Source: Methylocystis sp. (GTDB taxonomy: Bacteria > Pseudomonadota > Alphaproteobacteria > Rhizobiales > Beijerinckiaceae). From it: a stretch of DNA of 44,377 bases. The stretch is taken from assembly GCA_021731565.1 (NCBI GenBank), contig JAKFXD010000011.1:1-44377 (forward strand), given 5' to 3'. A program made the position numbers and the translations under genes. Position 1 is the stretch's first letter. Every line of letters begins with the position of its first letter. This document shows positions 15,810 to 25,147 of this stretch, in pieces. The notes beneath the pieces were generated by a model that saw nothing but the letters and a program-made list of their open reading frames with translations, had not been told where the DNA came from and ran no database searches.

Positions 15810-18800
15810 TCAGCCTCCGCTTTGTGGCAGGGAAGCTGACTCCGGCGAACGACAGAAGAACGCATAGAGCGCCGGCAGCACGACAAGGGTGAGAAGCGTC
15901 GCGCTGATCAGGCCGCCGATGACCACCGTCGCGATCGGCTTTTGCACTTCCGCGCCGGTCCCGGTCGCAAGCGCCATCGGCAGGAAGCCGAGCGACGCGA
16001 CCAGAGCCGTCATCACCACCGGCCGCAGTCGCGTCATCGCGCCTTTGAAGATCGCCGGCAGCTCAGGCATGCCGCCTGCGATCAATTGCGAAATATAGGT
16101 GCGCATCACCAGGCCGTTGAGCACCGCGACGCCGGAGAGCGCGATAAAGCCGACGGCGGCCGAAACCGACATCGGCATCCCGCGCAGCCACAGCGCGGCG
16201 ACGCCGCCGGACAGCGCGAGCGGCACGGCGGTGAACACCAGCAGCGCGTCGCGCACCGAGCCGAGCGCGGAATAGAGCAGGAGAAAGATCAGGAAAAAGC
16301 AGACCGGCACGACGATCGTCAGGCGCGCGCGCGCCGCCTCGAGATTTTCGAACTGGCCGCCCCAGGCGATCCAGTAGCCGGGCGGCAATTTCACTTTTGA
16401 CTCGATCTTCGCGCGCGCCTCCTCGACCACCGAAGCGATGTCGCGCCCGCGCACATTCGCCGAGACCACCACCCGGCGATGACCGTTCTCGCGCGAAATC
16501 TGGTTCTGCCCGTCAACGATGGAGAATTTCGCCACCTGCTTGAGCAGCACGACCGGCGCACGGTCGGCGACCGCGGGAAGTGCGATGGGAATCGACTCCA
16601 GCGCCTGCGCGTCTTCCCGCAGATTGTCCTGCAGACGAACGACGATGGGGAAACGGCGGTCGCCCTCGAACACGACTCCCGCCCGCTGTCCGCCAATCGC
16701 CGCGCCGATCACATCCTGCACGGCGGCGACGCTGAGGCCAAGGCGGGCGATCGCGCGCTTGTCGACCGCGACGTCCAGGACCGGCAAGCCGCCGACCTGT
16801 TCGACCTTTACGTCGCTCGCGCCTTTGACCGATTTGAGAATGCCCGCGATCTGATTGGCGGCCTTCAACATGACATCGAAATCCTCGCCGAACACTTTCA
16901 CGGCGATGTCGCCGCGCACGCCGGCGAGCAGTTCGTTGAAGCGCAGCTGAATGGGCTGCGAGAATTCATAGACGTTGCCCGGCAGCTGCGCGAGCCGCTT
17001 TTGCATTTTCTCAATGAGCGCCGACTTGTCGAGACCCGGATCGGGCCATTCCTTCCGCGGTTTCAACATAATGAAAGTATCGGTCAGGTTCGGCGGCATC
17101 GGATCTGTCGCGATTTCCGCCGTGCCTGTCTTCGAGAAGACATAGTCGACCTCGGGGAACCCCCGCAGCGCGCTCTCGACCTCGAATTGCATCCCCTGCG
17201 CCTGGGTCAGCGACGCGCTCGGAATTCGATTCGCCTGCATGGCGAGGTTCTGCTCATCGAGAGTCGGAACGAATTCTTCGCCGAGCGTCAGATAGAGCAG
17301 CGCCGCAAGGACGAAAGCGCCGGCGCCGATCGCTATGGGCTTGAACGGCGCAGCCATCGCCCATTCCAGGATCGGCGCATAGGCGCGTTTCAGCGCGCTG
17401 ACGAACGCATTTTCAGATTCGCGCACGCGTCCCGAAAGCGCGATCGCGATCATCGCCGGAAAGAAGGTCAGCGAAAGAACGAATTCGCAGGCAAGCGCCA
17501 TGATGACGGTCATCGCCATCGGATGGAACATTTTCCCTTCGACCCCGGAAAAGGTCAGGATCGGCACATAGACGAGAATGATGATCGCCTGTCCGTAGAC
17601 GGTCGGCCGCCGCATTTCTACCGCCGAGTCGATGACTGTCGTCAGCCGCTCCTCGAGCGTCAGCGCGCGGCCCAAGGCGTTCTGACGCTGCGACAGCCGG
17701 CGCAGGCAGTTCTCGGTGACGATGATCGCGCCGTCGGCGATCAATCCGAAATCGAGCGCGCCGAGACTCATCAGATTGGCGCTGATCTTGCCGGCATACA
17801 TGCCGACGCCGAGCAGGAGCATGGTCAACGGTATGACCATCGCCGTCACCAGCGCCGCGCGGAAATTGTCGAGCATGACAAAGAGCACGAGAATGACGAG
17901 CGCGGCTCCCTCGACGAGATTCAACGCGACCGTCTTGATGGTGGCGTTGACGAGAATCGTGCGATTCAAAATCGTGCGCACTTCGACGCCCGGCGGCAGA
18001 ATTCGGCGGATCTCCTTCATCCTCGCATCGACGGCGCTCGACACTTCGCGGCTGTTGGCGCCGATCAGCATCAACGCGGTGCCGATCACCACCTCTTCGC
18101 CGTTCATGCTGGCGCTGCCCACCCGCAACTCGCGCCCGACGCCGACCTCCGCAATGTCCTCGACCCGCACCGGCGTGCCGCCGCGCGTCGACACGACGAC
18201 CTTGGCGATATCGTCGATCGATTCCAGTCGACCGGAGCTGCGGACGACGAGTCCTTCGCCATTCCGCTCGACATAACCGGCGCCGCGGCTGATGTTGTTG
18301 CGTTCGATAATGCCGGCGAGATCGGCGAAAGAGAGCCCGAGCGCGAAGATTTTCGCAGGGTCGGGCTGCACATGATATTCCTTGACAAAGCCGCCGAGCG
18401 AATCGACGCCGGCGACGCCCGGCACGGTGCGCAACAACGGCCGGATGATCCAATCCTGCACGGTTCGCAGATAGGCGGTCATTTCGACCAAATTGCGCAG
18501 TCTCTGGCCTTCGGGCGTCAGATAATCGCCATTGCTCTGCCAGCCCGGCTTTCCGTCCGGCGCCGGCTCGTCGCCGCCTCTCGGCGCATAATTGACCGAC
18601 CACATGTAGATTTCGGACAGGCCGGTCGCGACGGGGCCCATATGCGAATCGACGCCGGGCGGAAAATTCTCCCTGGCGCGCATCAGCCGTTCGGCGACCT
18701 GCTGGCGCGCGAAATAAATGTCGACGCCGTCGGCGAATACGGCCGTCACCTGGCCGAAGCCGTTGCGCGAGAGCGAGCGGGTATATTCCAGTCCGGGTAT

Positions 18801-19025
18801 TCCCGCGATAGCGTTCTCGATCGGATAGGTGACCTGCTTTTCGATCTCGAAGGCGGAAAGCGCGGGCGCGAAGGCGTTGATCTGCACCTGATTGTTGGTG
18901 ATGTCGGGAACCGCGTCGATCGGCAGTCGCATCAGCGACCAGACGCCGAGCGGCACGGTGAGCGCCGTCAGCAAGACGACGAGCCAACGGCTGCGGACCG
19001 AGAGGGCGATGAGATTCTTGATCAT
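15810..19025 (-). CDS. czcA: Heavy-metal efflux RND transporter, CzcA type
   Basis: A 1071-residue inner-membrane RND pump driven by the proton gradient. The TM4 signature DFGLIADGAIIVTEN matches the HME pattern DFGxIxDGxxxxxEN, which points to divalent ions (Co, Zn, Cd, Ni) rather than Cu/Ag pumps of CusA type. Other hallmarks are PIDAVPDITNNQVQI at the N-terminus, TYPIENAIAGIPGL, and the paired large periplasmic loops. I chose the ATG at 19025 (MIKNLIALSVRSRWLV), where the first membrane helix starts. It lies 88 nt downstream of the adaptor gene and 3 nt upstream of the outer-membrane gene. No metal-responsive regulator is adjacent, so the metal is inferred from the signature only. Confidence 0.93.
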   Translation of the reverse strand: MIKNLIALSVRSRWLVVLLTALTVPLGVWSLMRLPIDAVPDITNNQVQINAFAPALSAFEIEKQVTYPIENAIAGIPGLEYTRSLSRNGFGQVTAVFADGVDIYFARQQVAERLMRARENFPPGVDSHMGPVATGLSEIYMWSVNYAPRGGDEPAPDGKPGWQSNGDYLTPEGQRLRNLVEMTAYLRTVQDWIIRPLLRTVPGVAGVDSLGGFVKEYHVQPDPAKIFALGLSFADLAGIIERNNISRGAGYVERNGEGLVVRSSGRLESIDDIAKVVVSTRGGTPVRVEDIAEVGVGRELRVGSASMNGEEVVIGTALMLIGANSREVSSAVDARMKEIRRILPPGVEVRTILNRTILVNATIKTVALNLVEGAALVILVLFVMLDNFRAALVTAMVIPLTMLLLGVGMYAGKISANLMSLGALDFGLIADGAIIVTENCLRRLSQRQNALGRALTLEERLTTVIDSAVEMRRPTVYGQAIIILVYVPILTFSGVEGKMFHPMAMTVIMALACEFVLSLTFFPAMIAIALSGRVRESENAFVSALKRAYAPILEWAMAAPFKPIAIGAGAFVLAALLYLTLGEEFVPTLDEQNLAMQANRIPSASLTQAQGMQFEVESALRGFPEVDYVFSKTGTAEIATDPMPPNLTDTFIMLKPRKEWPDPGLDKSALIEKMQKRLAQLPGNVYEFSQPIQLRFNELLAGVRGDIAVKVFGEDFDVMLKAANQIAGILKSVKGASDVKVEQVGGLPVLDVAVDKRAIARLGLSVAAVQDVIGAAIGGQRAGVVFEGDRRFPIVVRLQDNLREDAQALESIPIALPAVADRAPVVLLKQVAKFSIVDGQNQISRENGHRRVVVSANVRGRDIASVVEEARAKIESKVKLPPGYWIAWGGQFENLEAARARLTIVVPVCFFLIFLLLYSALGSVRDALLVFTAVPLALSGGVAALWLRGMPMSVSAAVGFIALSGVAVLNGLVMRTYISQLIAGGMPELPAIFKGAMTRLRPVVMTALVASLGFLPMALATGTGAEVQKPIATVVIGGLISATLLTLVVLPALYAFFCRSPESASLPQSGG

Positions 19026-19113
19026 CGACGACCGCCGGCGTTCGATGCGCCGCGCGCGGCGCATGGCGCGAGCGCCGGCCAGAGCGTCGAGCAAGCGAAG
19101 CCGTCGGCGCGCA

Positions 19114-20313
19114 TCATTCCTCCGGAATGCTCTGCTTGCCGAGCTCCGCCTTCAACAGAAAGACGTTGGAGACGGCGATCTCTTCGCCTGGCGTCAAACC
19201 GGAGACGACTTCGACCGAACCGTCGTCGCCCCGCCCCAGCTCGACTTCGCGCTTGGCGAATCCGTCGGCCGTGCGAACGAAGACGTTCGGCTTGCCGTCG
19301 ATGATCATCACCGCCGAGCGCGGAACCTCAACCTTCACCCGAGCTTGCTTGAGGGAGATTTCCGCTTCGAGAAGGCTGCCGGGCCGTAGCGCGAAATCCG
19401 GATTGGCGAAGCGCGCCAGAACTTGCCCCGAGCGCGTCTCCCGCGTGATCATCGCGTTGACGTAAGTGATCTTGCCTTCAAATCCGCGGCCTTCGGCGTT
19501 TTGCAGCCGAACCTCCTGACCCTCGCGCAACAGGCCGAGATCGGCGGCGGGCACCGCGAGTTCGACTTCGACCACCGAGAGATCGGAAATGACGTAGAGT
19601 TCCTTCGCCTGACCCTCGCCCCCGACCGGCTGGCCGACGCTGACCAGACGCTCGATGACGCGCCCGGAGATCGGGGCGCGAATCTCCTTGCGGCGAAGAT
19701 CGGCGATCGGCTGGGACGGCAGGGCGGCGATTTCCTGCTCGCTCATGTCGAGCGCGGCGAGTTTCTGCCGCGCGAGATCGAGCTTGACTTTCGCTTCCAT
19801 GAAGACCGCCTTGGCTTTCAGGAACAGCTGTTCGGCGGTGATCTTCTTTTCGAACAGTCCTTTTTCGCGCTGAAAGAGCACGTTCTGAAGTTCGAAATTC
19901 GCCAGCGCGGCGAGATATTCGCTCTTCGCCTCCGCCACTTCCCGCGAGTCGATGATCGCGATGGTTTCGCCGCGCGCGACATTGTCGCCAAGCCGCTTGC
20001 GCAGTTCTTCGACGACGCCCGCGACCTTCGCGGCGACCCGCGCGAGCCTGTCGGGATCGGGCTTGACCGCGCCGGGCGCGGTGAGCTGACGCGCAATGTC
20101 GCCCGGGCCGACCGCCGCCACCGAGATTTTCGACGTTTCGATCTGAGCCGGAGAAAGGCGGACTTCCCCTTCCGCGGGCGCCGGCTCGGTCGCCTCGCTT
20201 TGTCGATCGGGCGCGATCCGAACCCAGATCGCGTTGAAGACCGACGGCAGCGCCGCGCCGATCGCAAGGCTCGCGAGGAGCGCGAGCGCGAGAACGGACC
20301 GTTTACGGATCAT
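19114..20313 (-). CDS. czcB: RND efflux periplasmic adaptor, CzcB type
   Basis: A 399-residue membrane fusion protein with a single N-terminal membrane anchor (ALALLASLAIGAALP). It has barrel-sandwich halves (VAAKVAGVVEELRKRLGDNV and EIRAPISGRVIERLVSVGQPV), a helical hairpin between them, and a C-terminal beta domain (GLTPGEEIAVSNVFLLKAEL). It links the inner-membrane pump to the outer-membrane channel. I chose the ATG at 20313 (MIRKRSVLALALL); the open frame further upstream lacks similarity. There is no histidine-rich N-terminus of the kind seen in some CzcB proteins. It is the first gene of the efflux operon. Confidence 0.9.
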   Translation of the reverse strand: MIRKRSVLALALLASLAIGAALPSVFNAIWVRIAPDRQSEATEPAPAEGEVRLSPAQIETSKISVAAVGPGDIARQLTAPGAVKPDPDRLARVAAKVAGVVEELRKRLGDNVARGETIAIIDSREVAEAKSEYLAALANFELQNVLFQREKGLFEKKITAEQLFLKAKAVFMEAKVKLDLARQKLAALDMSEQEIAALPSQPIADLRRKEIRAPISGRVIERLVSVGQPVGGEGQAKELYVISDLSVVEVELAVPAADLGLLREGQEVRLQNAEGRGFEGKITYVNAMITRETRSGQVLARFANPDFALRPGSLLEAEISLKQARVKVEVPRSAVMIIDGKPNVFVRTADGFAKREVELGRGDDGSVEVVSGLTPGEEIAVSNVFLLKAELGKQSIPEE

Positions 20314-20603
20314 GGTCGACGTGAATCGGCTCCCTGGCGAATAATCTTCATGGGGTAGCATTGGCGCGCCGCTTGAGCTATTGGCCGGCGCGGCGAATAT
20401 GGGGGATATCGCGCGTCCGGCGTTCTTTCCTTAGAGGAGTTGCCGCGCGCGGTCCATGCGAGCGCTCGCGGCTCGTTTGCGCATAGCAAGGTTTTTAAAA
20501 AGGAAAACACGGCCAAAACGCCGGGCTTCGCAAGCGCTTTTACGTGACGGTTCGGCGACAGCGGACAGGCCCGAATCGCCTTCGCTTTCCGGGCGCGGAC
20601 GTA
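20314..20603. other. Gene-free region upstream of the czc operon
   Basis: These 290 nt separate the 5' end of czcB from the 3' end of rarA, both on the minus strand. They should contain the czc promoter. I see no gene, no convincing -35/-10 pair, and no inverted repeat that would suggest a MerR- or CsoR-type operator. Confidence 0.5.
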
Positions 20604-21917
20604 TCAATCGCCGCGCTCCTTGCGCAAGCGCTCCCAATAGTCGAGGCGCTTGGCGATCTCGCGCTCGAATCCGCGCTCGACCGGCCGGTAGAATTTCTGT
20701 CGCGGCAGCGAATCGGGCCAGTAGTTCTGGCCCGAGAAGGCCTCGGGCGAATCATGGTCATATTCGTAGTCCGCGCCATATCCCTCGTCGCGCATCAATT
20801 TCGTCGGCGCGTTGAGTATGATTTTCGGCGGCGTCAGCGAGCCCTTCTCCTCGGCGATCCGCTGCGCGCGCTTATAGGCGACATAGGCGGCGTTGGATTT
20901 GGGCGCGGTCGCCACATAGATCAAGGCCTGCGCCAGAGCGAGCTCGCCCTCGGGACTGCCAAGAAAGTCATAGGCGTCCTTTGCGGCGTTGGCGACGACG
21001 AGCGCCTGCGGATCGGCGAGGCCGATGTCTTCGACCGCCATCCGCACGATGCGCCGTGCGAGGAACAACGGGGCTTCGCCGGCGGCGAGCATGCGCGCGA
21101 GATAATAGAGGGCGGCGTCGGGGTCGCTGCCGCGCACGCATTTGTGCAGCGCGCTGATGAGATTGTAGTGGCCTTCCTGCGCCTTGTCGTAAATCGGCGC
21201 GCGTCGCTGCACGACCTCGACCAGGCCCGACCGATCGAAGATTTCATCAGGCCTTGCGGCGCGCCAGATTTCCTCGGCCAGCGTCAACGCCGCGCGGCCG
21301 TCGCCGTCCGCCATGCCGACGAGCGCGGCGCGCGCGTCCGCGTCGAGCGGCAGCGGCCTGCCCTCCGCCTGTTCGGCGCGTTTGAGCATTTGTTCGATCG
21401 CCGCTTCGTCGAGCGCCCTGAAGATCATCACCCGCGCGCGCGACAGCAGCGCCGCGTTGAGTTCGAAGGAGGGGTTTTCGGTCGTCGCGCCGATGAGCGT
21501 GATCGTGCCGTCCTCCATCACCGGCAGAAAGGAATCCTGCTGGGCGCGGTTGAAGCGATGAATCTCGTCGACGAACAGCAAGGTCCCCTGGCCGGCGGCG
21601 CGGCGGGCGCGCGCAGCTTCGAACGTCTTCTTCAACTCGGCGACGCCGGAGAAAATCGCCGAAATCTGCACGAAGGCGAGCCTGGTTTCATGCGCCAGCA
21701 GCCGCGCGACCGTGGTCTTGCCGGTGCCGGGCGGTCCCCAGAAAATCAGCGAACCGAGCGCGCCGGCGCGGATCAGCCGCGTCAGTGCGCCGTCGGGGCC
21801 GAGCAGATGATCCTGGCCCGCAACTTCATCGAGACGGGTCGGCCGCAACCGGTCGGCGAGCGGACGCGGCGCGTCGTCTTCGAGCTTTGCGGCCTGGAAC
21901 AGATCGGACATCGTCAT
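20604..21917 (-). CDS. rarA: Replication-associated recombination protein A (AAA+ ATPase)
   Basis: A 437-residue AAA+ ATPase of the RarA/MgsA/WRNIP1 family, acting at stalled replication forks. It has Walker A GPPGTGKT at 61-68, Walker B FVDEIHRF at about 116-122, sensor 1 in GATTENPSFELN, and the C-terminal tetramerisation domain (KSNAAYVAYKRA, KFYRPVERGFE). Length matches the family. ATG at 21917; MSDLF two codons later is an alternative start. It is transcribed alone; the gene upstream on the same strand starts more than 100 nt away. Confidence 0.96.
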   Translation of the reverse strand: MTMSDLFQAAKLEDDAPRPLADRLRPTRLDEVAGQDHLLGPDGALTRLIRAGALGSLIFWGPPGTGKTTVARLLAHETRLAFVQISAIFSGVAELKKTFEAARARRAAGQGTLLFVDEIHRFNRAQQDSFLPVMEDGTITLIGATTENPSFELNAALLSRARVMIFRALDEAAIEQMLKRAEQAEGRPLPLDADARAALVGMADGDGRAALTLAEEIWRAARPDEIFDRSGLVEVVQRRAPIYDKAQEGHYNLISALHKCVRGSDPDAALYYLARMLAAGEAPLFLARRIVRMAVEDIGLADPQALVVANAAKDAYDFLGSPEGELALAQALIYVATAPKSNAAYVAYKRAQRIAEEKGSLTPPKIILNAPTKLMRDEGYGADYEYDHDSPEAFSGQNYWPDSLPRQKFYRPVERGFEREIAKRLDYWERLRKERGD

Positions 21918-22022
21918 TGACTAACATAGCGAGGCGGCGCGCCTTAGAGAATTTCAGGCGTAGCGCCCTGCCGCAAGCATGACGATTGCATGAGTGAATT
22001 TTGCCCGGGGAGTTTGATCGCC

Positions 22023-22496
22023 CTAGCCGATCTCCACGATTCGCGCGCTGTGGTGGATGACCTCCACCCTGTCGCCGACGGACTTGCCCATCAGCGCCGT
22101 TGCGAGCGGGGCGACATAGGGAATGAGCCCCTTCGCCGGGTCGGCTTCGTCTTCGCCGACCAGTCGGAAGCTGCGGCGTTCGCCGCCATCGAGTTCGACG
22201 ACGACGCGGTGGCCGAAGCGAACCGCCGAATGATCGGCGATCGGCCGGATGACCTCGGCGCTCGCCCGGCGCGCGGTCCAATAGCGCAGATCGCGCTGCG
22301 CCAGCGCGAGGGCGTGATTGTCTTCGGCCGCCGTGGCGCGTTCGATCTCTTTTTGCAGACGCGCCAGCTCGCCTTCGATCTGCTGAAGGCCTTCGACCGT
22401 CACCAGATTGCGGTGCGGGCTGATCGGCCGGTCAGGCAGATCCTCGCGCGGATTGTCGTCGTCCTGTTCCTTGGTGAAAGCCGAACTCATGCGCAT
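22023..22496 (-). CDS. GreA/GreB-family transcription elongation factor
   Basis: A 157-residue protein with the Gre layout: an N-terminal coiled coil (LQQIEGELARLQKEIERATA, about 37-60) and a C-terminal FKBP-like domain (RVVVELDGGERRSFRLVGED, then GKSVGDRVEV). Gre factors insert their coiled coil into the RNA polymerase secondary channel and stimulate cleavage of backtracked RNA. The coiled-coil tip is not the canonical acidic pair of GreA, and it carries an unusual aromatic WTARRASAEV segment. It may therefore be an accessory Gre-like factor rather than the housekeeping GreA. AGAAGG precedes two close ATGs (22496 and 22490). Confidence 0.85.
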   Translation of the reverse strand: MRMSSAFTKEQDDDNPREDLPDRPISPHRNLVTVEGLQQIEGELARLQKEIERATAAEDNHALALAQRDLRYWTARRASAEVIRPIADHSAVRFGHRVVVELDGGERRSFRLVGEDEADPAKGLIPYVAPLATALMGKSVGDRVEVIHHSARIVEIG

Positions 22497-22730
22497 CCAA
22501 CCTTCTGGGCCGCGCCGGCGCGGCGCGCAGCCTCAACAAAAACAATCGGCCCAAGCGGGCCGTGCGCCGGCATTAGAGCCGAGACGCGCCGACTTGTCGA
22601 GAAATTGCCGTTACGATGCGACGATTCGCGCGATTTTGGAAAGGTTTAGCTTCGCCGTTACAGAAACGGAGTTCGGAAAGCCAGAATGATCAGCCTCCGG
22701 GTCGAGCGCTCCTCGTTCGAGCGAACCCTG

Positions 22731-23744
22731 TTATTCTGCATCCCCTGGCGGAAGGTTCAACCCCATGTCGATGACGACGCGGCCCCGAATCTTGCCGTCG
22801 ACGACCGAGCGGGCGCGCTCGAGCGCCGCGTCGAAGGGAATGATTTCGCTCATCGCGTCGATCGCGGCGGGATCGAGAGTCTGCGCGATTCGCGTCCAGG
22901 CCGCGCGCCGCAGCGCGATGCGCGGGCGCACGCTTTCGACTCCGAGCAGCGCAACGCCGCGCAGGATGAAAGGCGCCAGATTGGCCGGAAGCTCCATGCC
23001 GCCGGCATTGCCGCAGGCGGCGACGGCGCCGTCGAAACGCGTCTGCGCGAGAAGATTGGCGAGCGTGACGCCGCCGACCGTATCGACGCCGACGGCGAAG
23101 CGCTGGTGTTGCAGCGGCCTTCCGGGAGCGGCGAATTCTTCGCGGCCGATGATTTCGCTCGCGCCCAGGCGTTTCAGATAATCCGTTTCGCTTCCGCGTC
23201 CCGTGACCGCGGCGACGCGCCAGCCGGATTTGGCCAGCAGCGCGACGGCGAAGGAGCCGACGCCGCCCGCCGCGCCCGTAACCGCCGCGAGCCCCTCCTC
23301 CGGCCGCGCGCCGTGACGCTCGAGCGCCATGACGCAGAACATGGCGGTCAGTCCGGCGGTGCCGACCGCCATCGCCCGCGCCGGCGTGAGCGGCGGCGGC
23401 AGCTTCACCAGCCAATCTCCGGACAGGCGCGCCTTTTGCGCAAATCCCCCGTAATGCGCTTCGCCCAGACCGCAGGCGGTCGCGACCGCGATGTCGCCGC
23501 ACGCAAATTCCGGATGCGCCGAACGCGTTACCCGGCCGACGAGGTCGACGCCCGGAATCATCGGGAAGCGGCGCACCACCTTTCCCCTGCCGGCGACCGC
23601 GAGACCATCCTTGTAGTTGATCGCCGAGAAGGCGACGTCCATGTCGACGTCGCCCTCCATTAGGTCGCGCGCGCGCATGACGACGTATTCGGCGCATTGG
23701 CCGTGGTCGCCTTTGTCGATACGAATGGCCCTGAACTCGGTCAA
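22731..23744 (-). CDS. acuI: Acrylyl-CoA reductase-like MDR oxidoreductase (AcuI/YhdH)
   Basis: A 337-residue medium-chain dehydrogenase/reductase without the structural zinc site. It opens TEFRAIRIDKGDHGQ and shows INYKDGLAVAGRGKVVRRFP, the nucleotide motif TGAAGGVGSFAVALLAKSGW, and the C-terminal IRGRVVIDM. These mark the AcuI/YhdH/YhfP family, whose members reduce acryloyl-CoA with NADPH. I chose the TTG at 23744 because GGGAGAGG sits just upstream and the family starts there. A longer open frame reaches 23861 but is not conserved. It is divergent from mucR across a 286-nt AT-rich gap. Confidence 0.88.
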   Translation of the reverse strand: MTEFRAIRIDKGDHGQCAEYVVMRARDLMEGDVDMDVAFSAINYKDGLAVAGRGKVVRRFPMIPGVDLVGRVTRSAHPEFACGDIAVATACGLGEAHYGGFAQKARLSGDWLVKLPPPLTPARAMAVGTAGLTAMFCVMALERHGARPEEGLAAVTGAAGGVGSFAVALLAKSGWRVAAVTGRGSETDYLKRLGASEIIGREEFAAPGRPLQHQRFAVGVDTVGGVTLANLLAQTRFDGAVAACGNAGGMELPANLAPFILRGVALLGVESVRPRIALRRAAWTRIAQTLDPAAIDAMSEIIPFDAALERARSVVDGKIRGRVVIDMGLNLPPGDAE

Positions 23745-24030
23745 TCCGGCCTCTCCCAGGCGCACACGCCGTAAGCGACGCCTTCTAACGGAGAAAAAAG
23801 TTAAAAAAAGGAAGACATTTGCCCGCCATGGCCGTAAAGCCCCAAAACTGCCGGCGATCAACTATGGAGAATCAGATCGAGGCAATAGTGCATAATAATT
23901 CTTGATGAAGTCTCAGCATTCTGTTAGGCAATCTCCAAGTAACGTGAGAGCGACGATTCTTATGCAGCGAAGCATTGCCATAGGGCGGCGGGGGCAGCGT
24001 CCATCTCAACAGGAAGTGGTGAGCAATCCA
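23745..24030. promoter_or_regulatory. AT-rich divergent intergenic region, acuI-mucR
   Basis: These 286 nt between divergent genes include A-rich tracts (AAAAAAGTTAAAAAAAGGAAG near 23793) and an AT-rich stretch around 23880-23930. That stands out in a GC-rich window. MucR/Ros proteins bind AT-rich DNA containing T-A steps and typically repress their own genes, so this is the obvious autoregulatory site. Specific promoter hexamers cannot be fixed by eye. Confidence 0.45.
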
Positions 24031-24438
24031 ATGACTCAAACCAACAACATTGAACTCGCAGCCGACATCGTCTCCGCCTATGTGAGCAACAATTCAGTTC
24101 CCGCCGGAGAGTTGCCCGCGCTGATCAGCGAAGTTTACAACGCCCTGTTGCGTGTTGGTTCGGGCTCCCCGGCCGCGCCCGCCGAGCCGCCGAAACCGGC
24201 CATCGCCGTCAAGCGGTCGGTAACCAATGATTTCATCATCTGCCTTGAGGACGGTAAGAAGTTCAAGTCGCTCAAGCGCCACTTGCGCACGCAATATGGG
24301 CTGTCGCCCGAAGACTATCGGGAGAAATGGGGACTTCCCGCCGACTATCCCATGGTTGCGCCCAATTACGCCAAGGCCCGCTCCACTCTCGCCAAACAGA
24401 TGGGACTGGGTCAGCAACGCCGTCGTCGCGGAAAATAG
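24031..24438 (+). CDS. mucR: MucR/Ros-family transcriptional regulator
   Basis: A 135-residue regulator of the prokaryotic zinc-finger type that controls exopolysaccharide, motility and cell-cycle genes in Hyphomicrobiales. It has the conserved N-terminal oligomerisation region ([17 protein letters not shown]) and the finger domain with [20 protein letters not shown] followed by [15 protein letters not shown]. The zinc ligands are incomplete: C71 and H84 are present, but the second Cys position is D74 and the usual second His is Q88. I chose the ATG at 24031; the in-frame GTG at 24019 has its AGGAAG only two bases away. The C-terminus (RRRRGK) is basic. Confidence 0.93.
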   Translation: MTQTNNIELAADIVSAYVSNNSVPAGELPALISEVYNALLRVGSGSPAAPAEPPKPAIAVKRSVTNDFIICLEDGKKFKSLKRHLRTQYGLSPEDYREKWGLPADYPMVAPNYAKARSTLAKQMGLGQQRRRRGK

Positions 24439-24544
24439 AGGGCGGCCGAATCGGACGCCCCACGTGGATCGCCCCCCTAGATCGCCCTTCTGAATCCGCC
24501 GCTCGGGCTGTGGCGTCAGCGCGCGCGAACGCGGCGAGTCGAGT

Positions 24545-24910
24545 TCAACTCTCCTCGTCGCTTTCGATGTCGCCGTCGATCAATCCGGAAACGTCGTCGT
24601 CGCCCTCTTCCTCTTCGAGGAAAGTGTCGTCTTCCGCATCGTCCGCTTCGATCTCCACCTCATCCTCGACGTCAAGCGATTCCGCGGCGGCCTCGGTCTC
24701 CTCGACTTCTTCGAGCGACACGGTGTCGGGATTCTCTTTTTCGACTTCGCTCTCTTCTTCCTGCACCGCGCGCGCCGCCGTTCGCGTCAGCGCGACAACC
24801 TGATAGATCGCGCCGCATTTCGGACAGGCGATCGGACTTTTATTCAAGTCATAAAATTTCGTCCCGCAGGACTGACATTGGCGTTTGGCGCCGAGTTCGG
24901 GTTTGGCCAC
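24545..24910 (-). CDS. FYDLN-acid-domain protein (TIGR02300 type)
   Basis: A 121-residue protein with an N-terminal zinc-ribbon-like module containing C12-x2-C15 and C29-x2-C32 around the signature KFYDLNKSPI. A long, almost uninterrupted Glu/Asp tail follows from about residue 50. This is a conserved alphaproteobacterial family of unknown function. In many homologues I recall, the cysteines are lost; here all four are kept, so metal binding is plausible. I chose the GTG at 24910 (VAKPELGAKRQC), where the family starts; the open frame continues upstream to 25006. The acidic tail suggests interaction with basic proteins or nucleic-acid mimicry. Confidence 0.88.
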   Translation of the reverse strand: MAKPELGAKRQCQSCGTKFYDLNKSPIACPKCGAIYQVVALTRTAARAVQEEESEVEKENPDTVSLEEVEETEAAAESLDVEDEVEIEADDAEDDTFLEEEEGDDDVSGLIDGDIESDEES

Positions 24911-25073
24911 GGTCGAATGGTCCTCGAGAAGCGGCGTGGGAACGCCCCGCCTGTATGGAGAGACTATGTGGGCGCTCCGGTTAGTGGCGTCCCGCGCCGC
25001 TGTCAAATGGGAAATGCGTCGCCCGCACGCCCATTGCCAAGCGTCGCGCGGATTGGCATAGAATCGGCGCCAT

Positions 25074-25147
25074 GCGGGTGTAGCTCAATGGTAGAGCAGC
25101 AGCCTTCCAAGCTGAATACGAGGGTTCGATTCCCTTCACCCGCTCCA
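25074..25147 (+). tRNA. tRNA-Gly (anticodon UCC)
   Basis: The cloverleaf is complete. The acceptor stem GCGGGTG pairs with CACCCGC, the D-arm is GCTC...GAGC, and the anticodon loop CTTCCAA carries TCC at 25106-25108. The T-arm contains GGTTCGATTCC, followed by discriminator T and an encoded CCA. It reads GGA and, by wobble, other Gly codons. The anticodon stem has one G-A mismatch at its top. Confidence 0.97.

Noticed and set aside
16479-19304. A 941-codon open frame on the plus strand
   Set aside because: It is antisense to the czcA gene; the czcA frame has full family motifs and the other has none.
22498-22730. Possible small gene upstream of the GreA/B-like gene
   Set aside because: Only short frames without ribosome-binding sites or protein-like composition are present.
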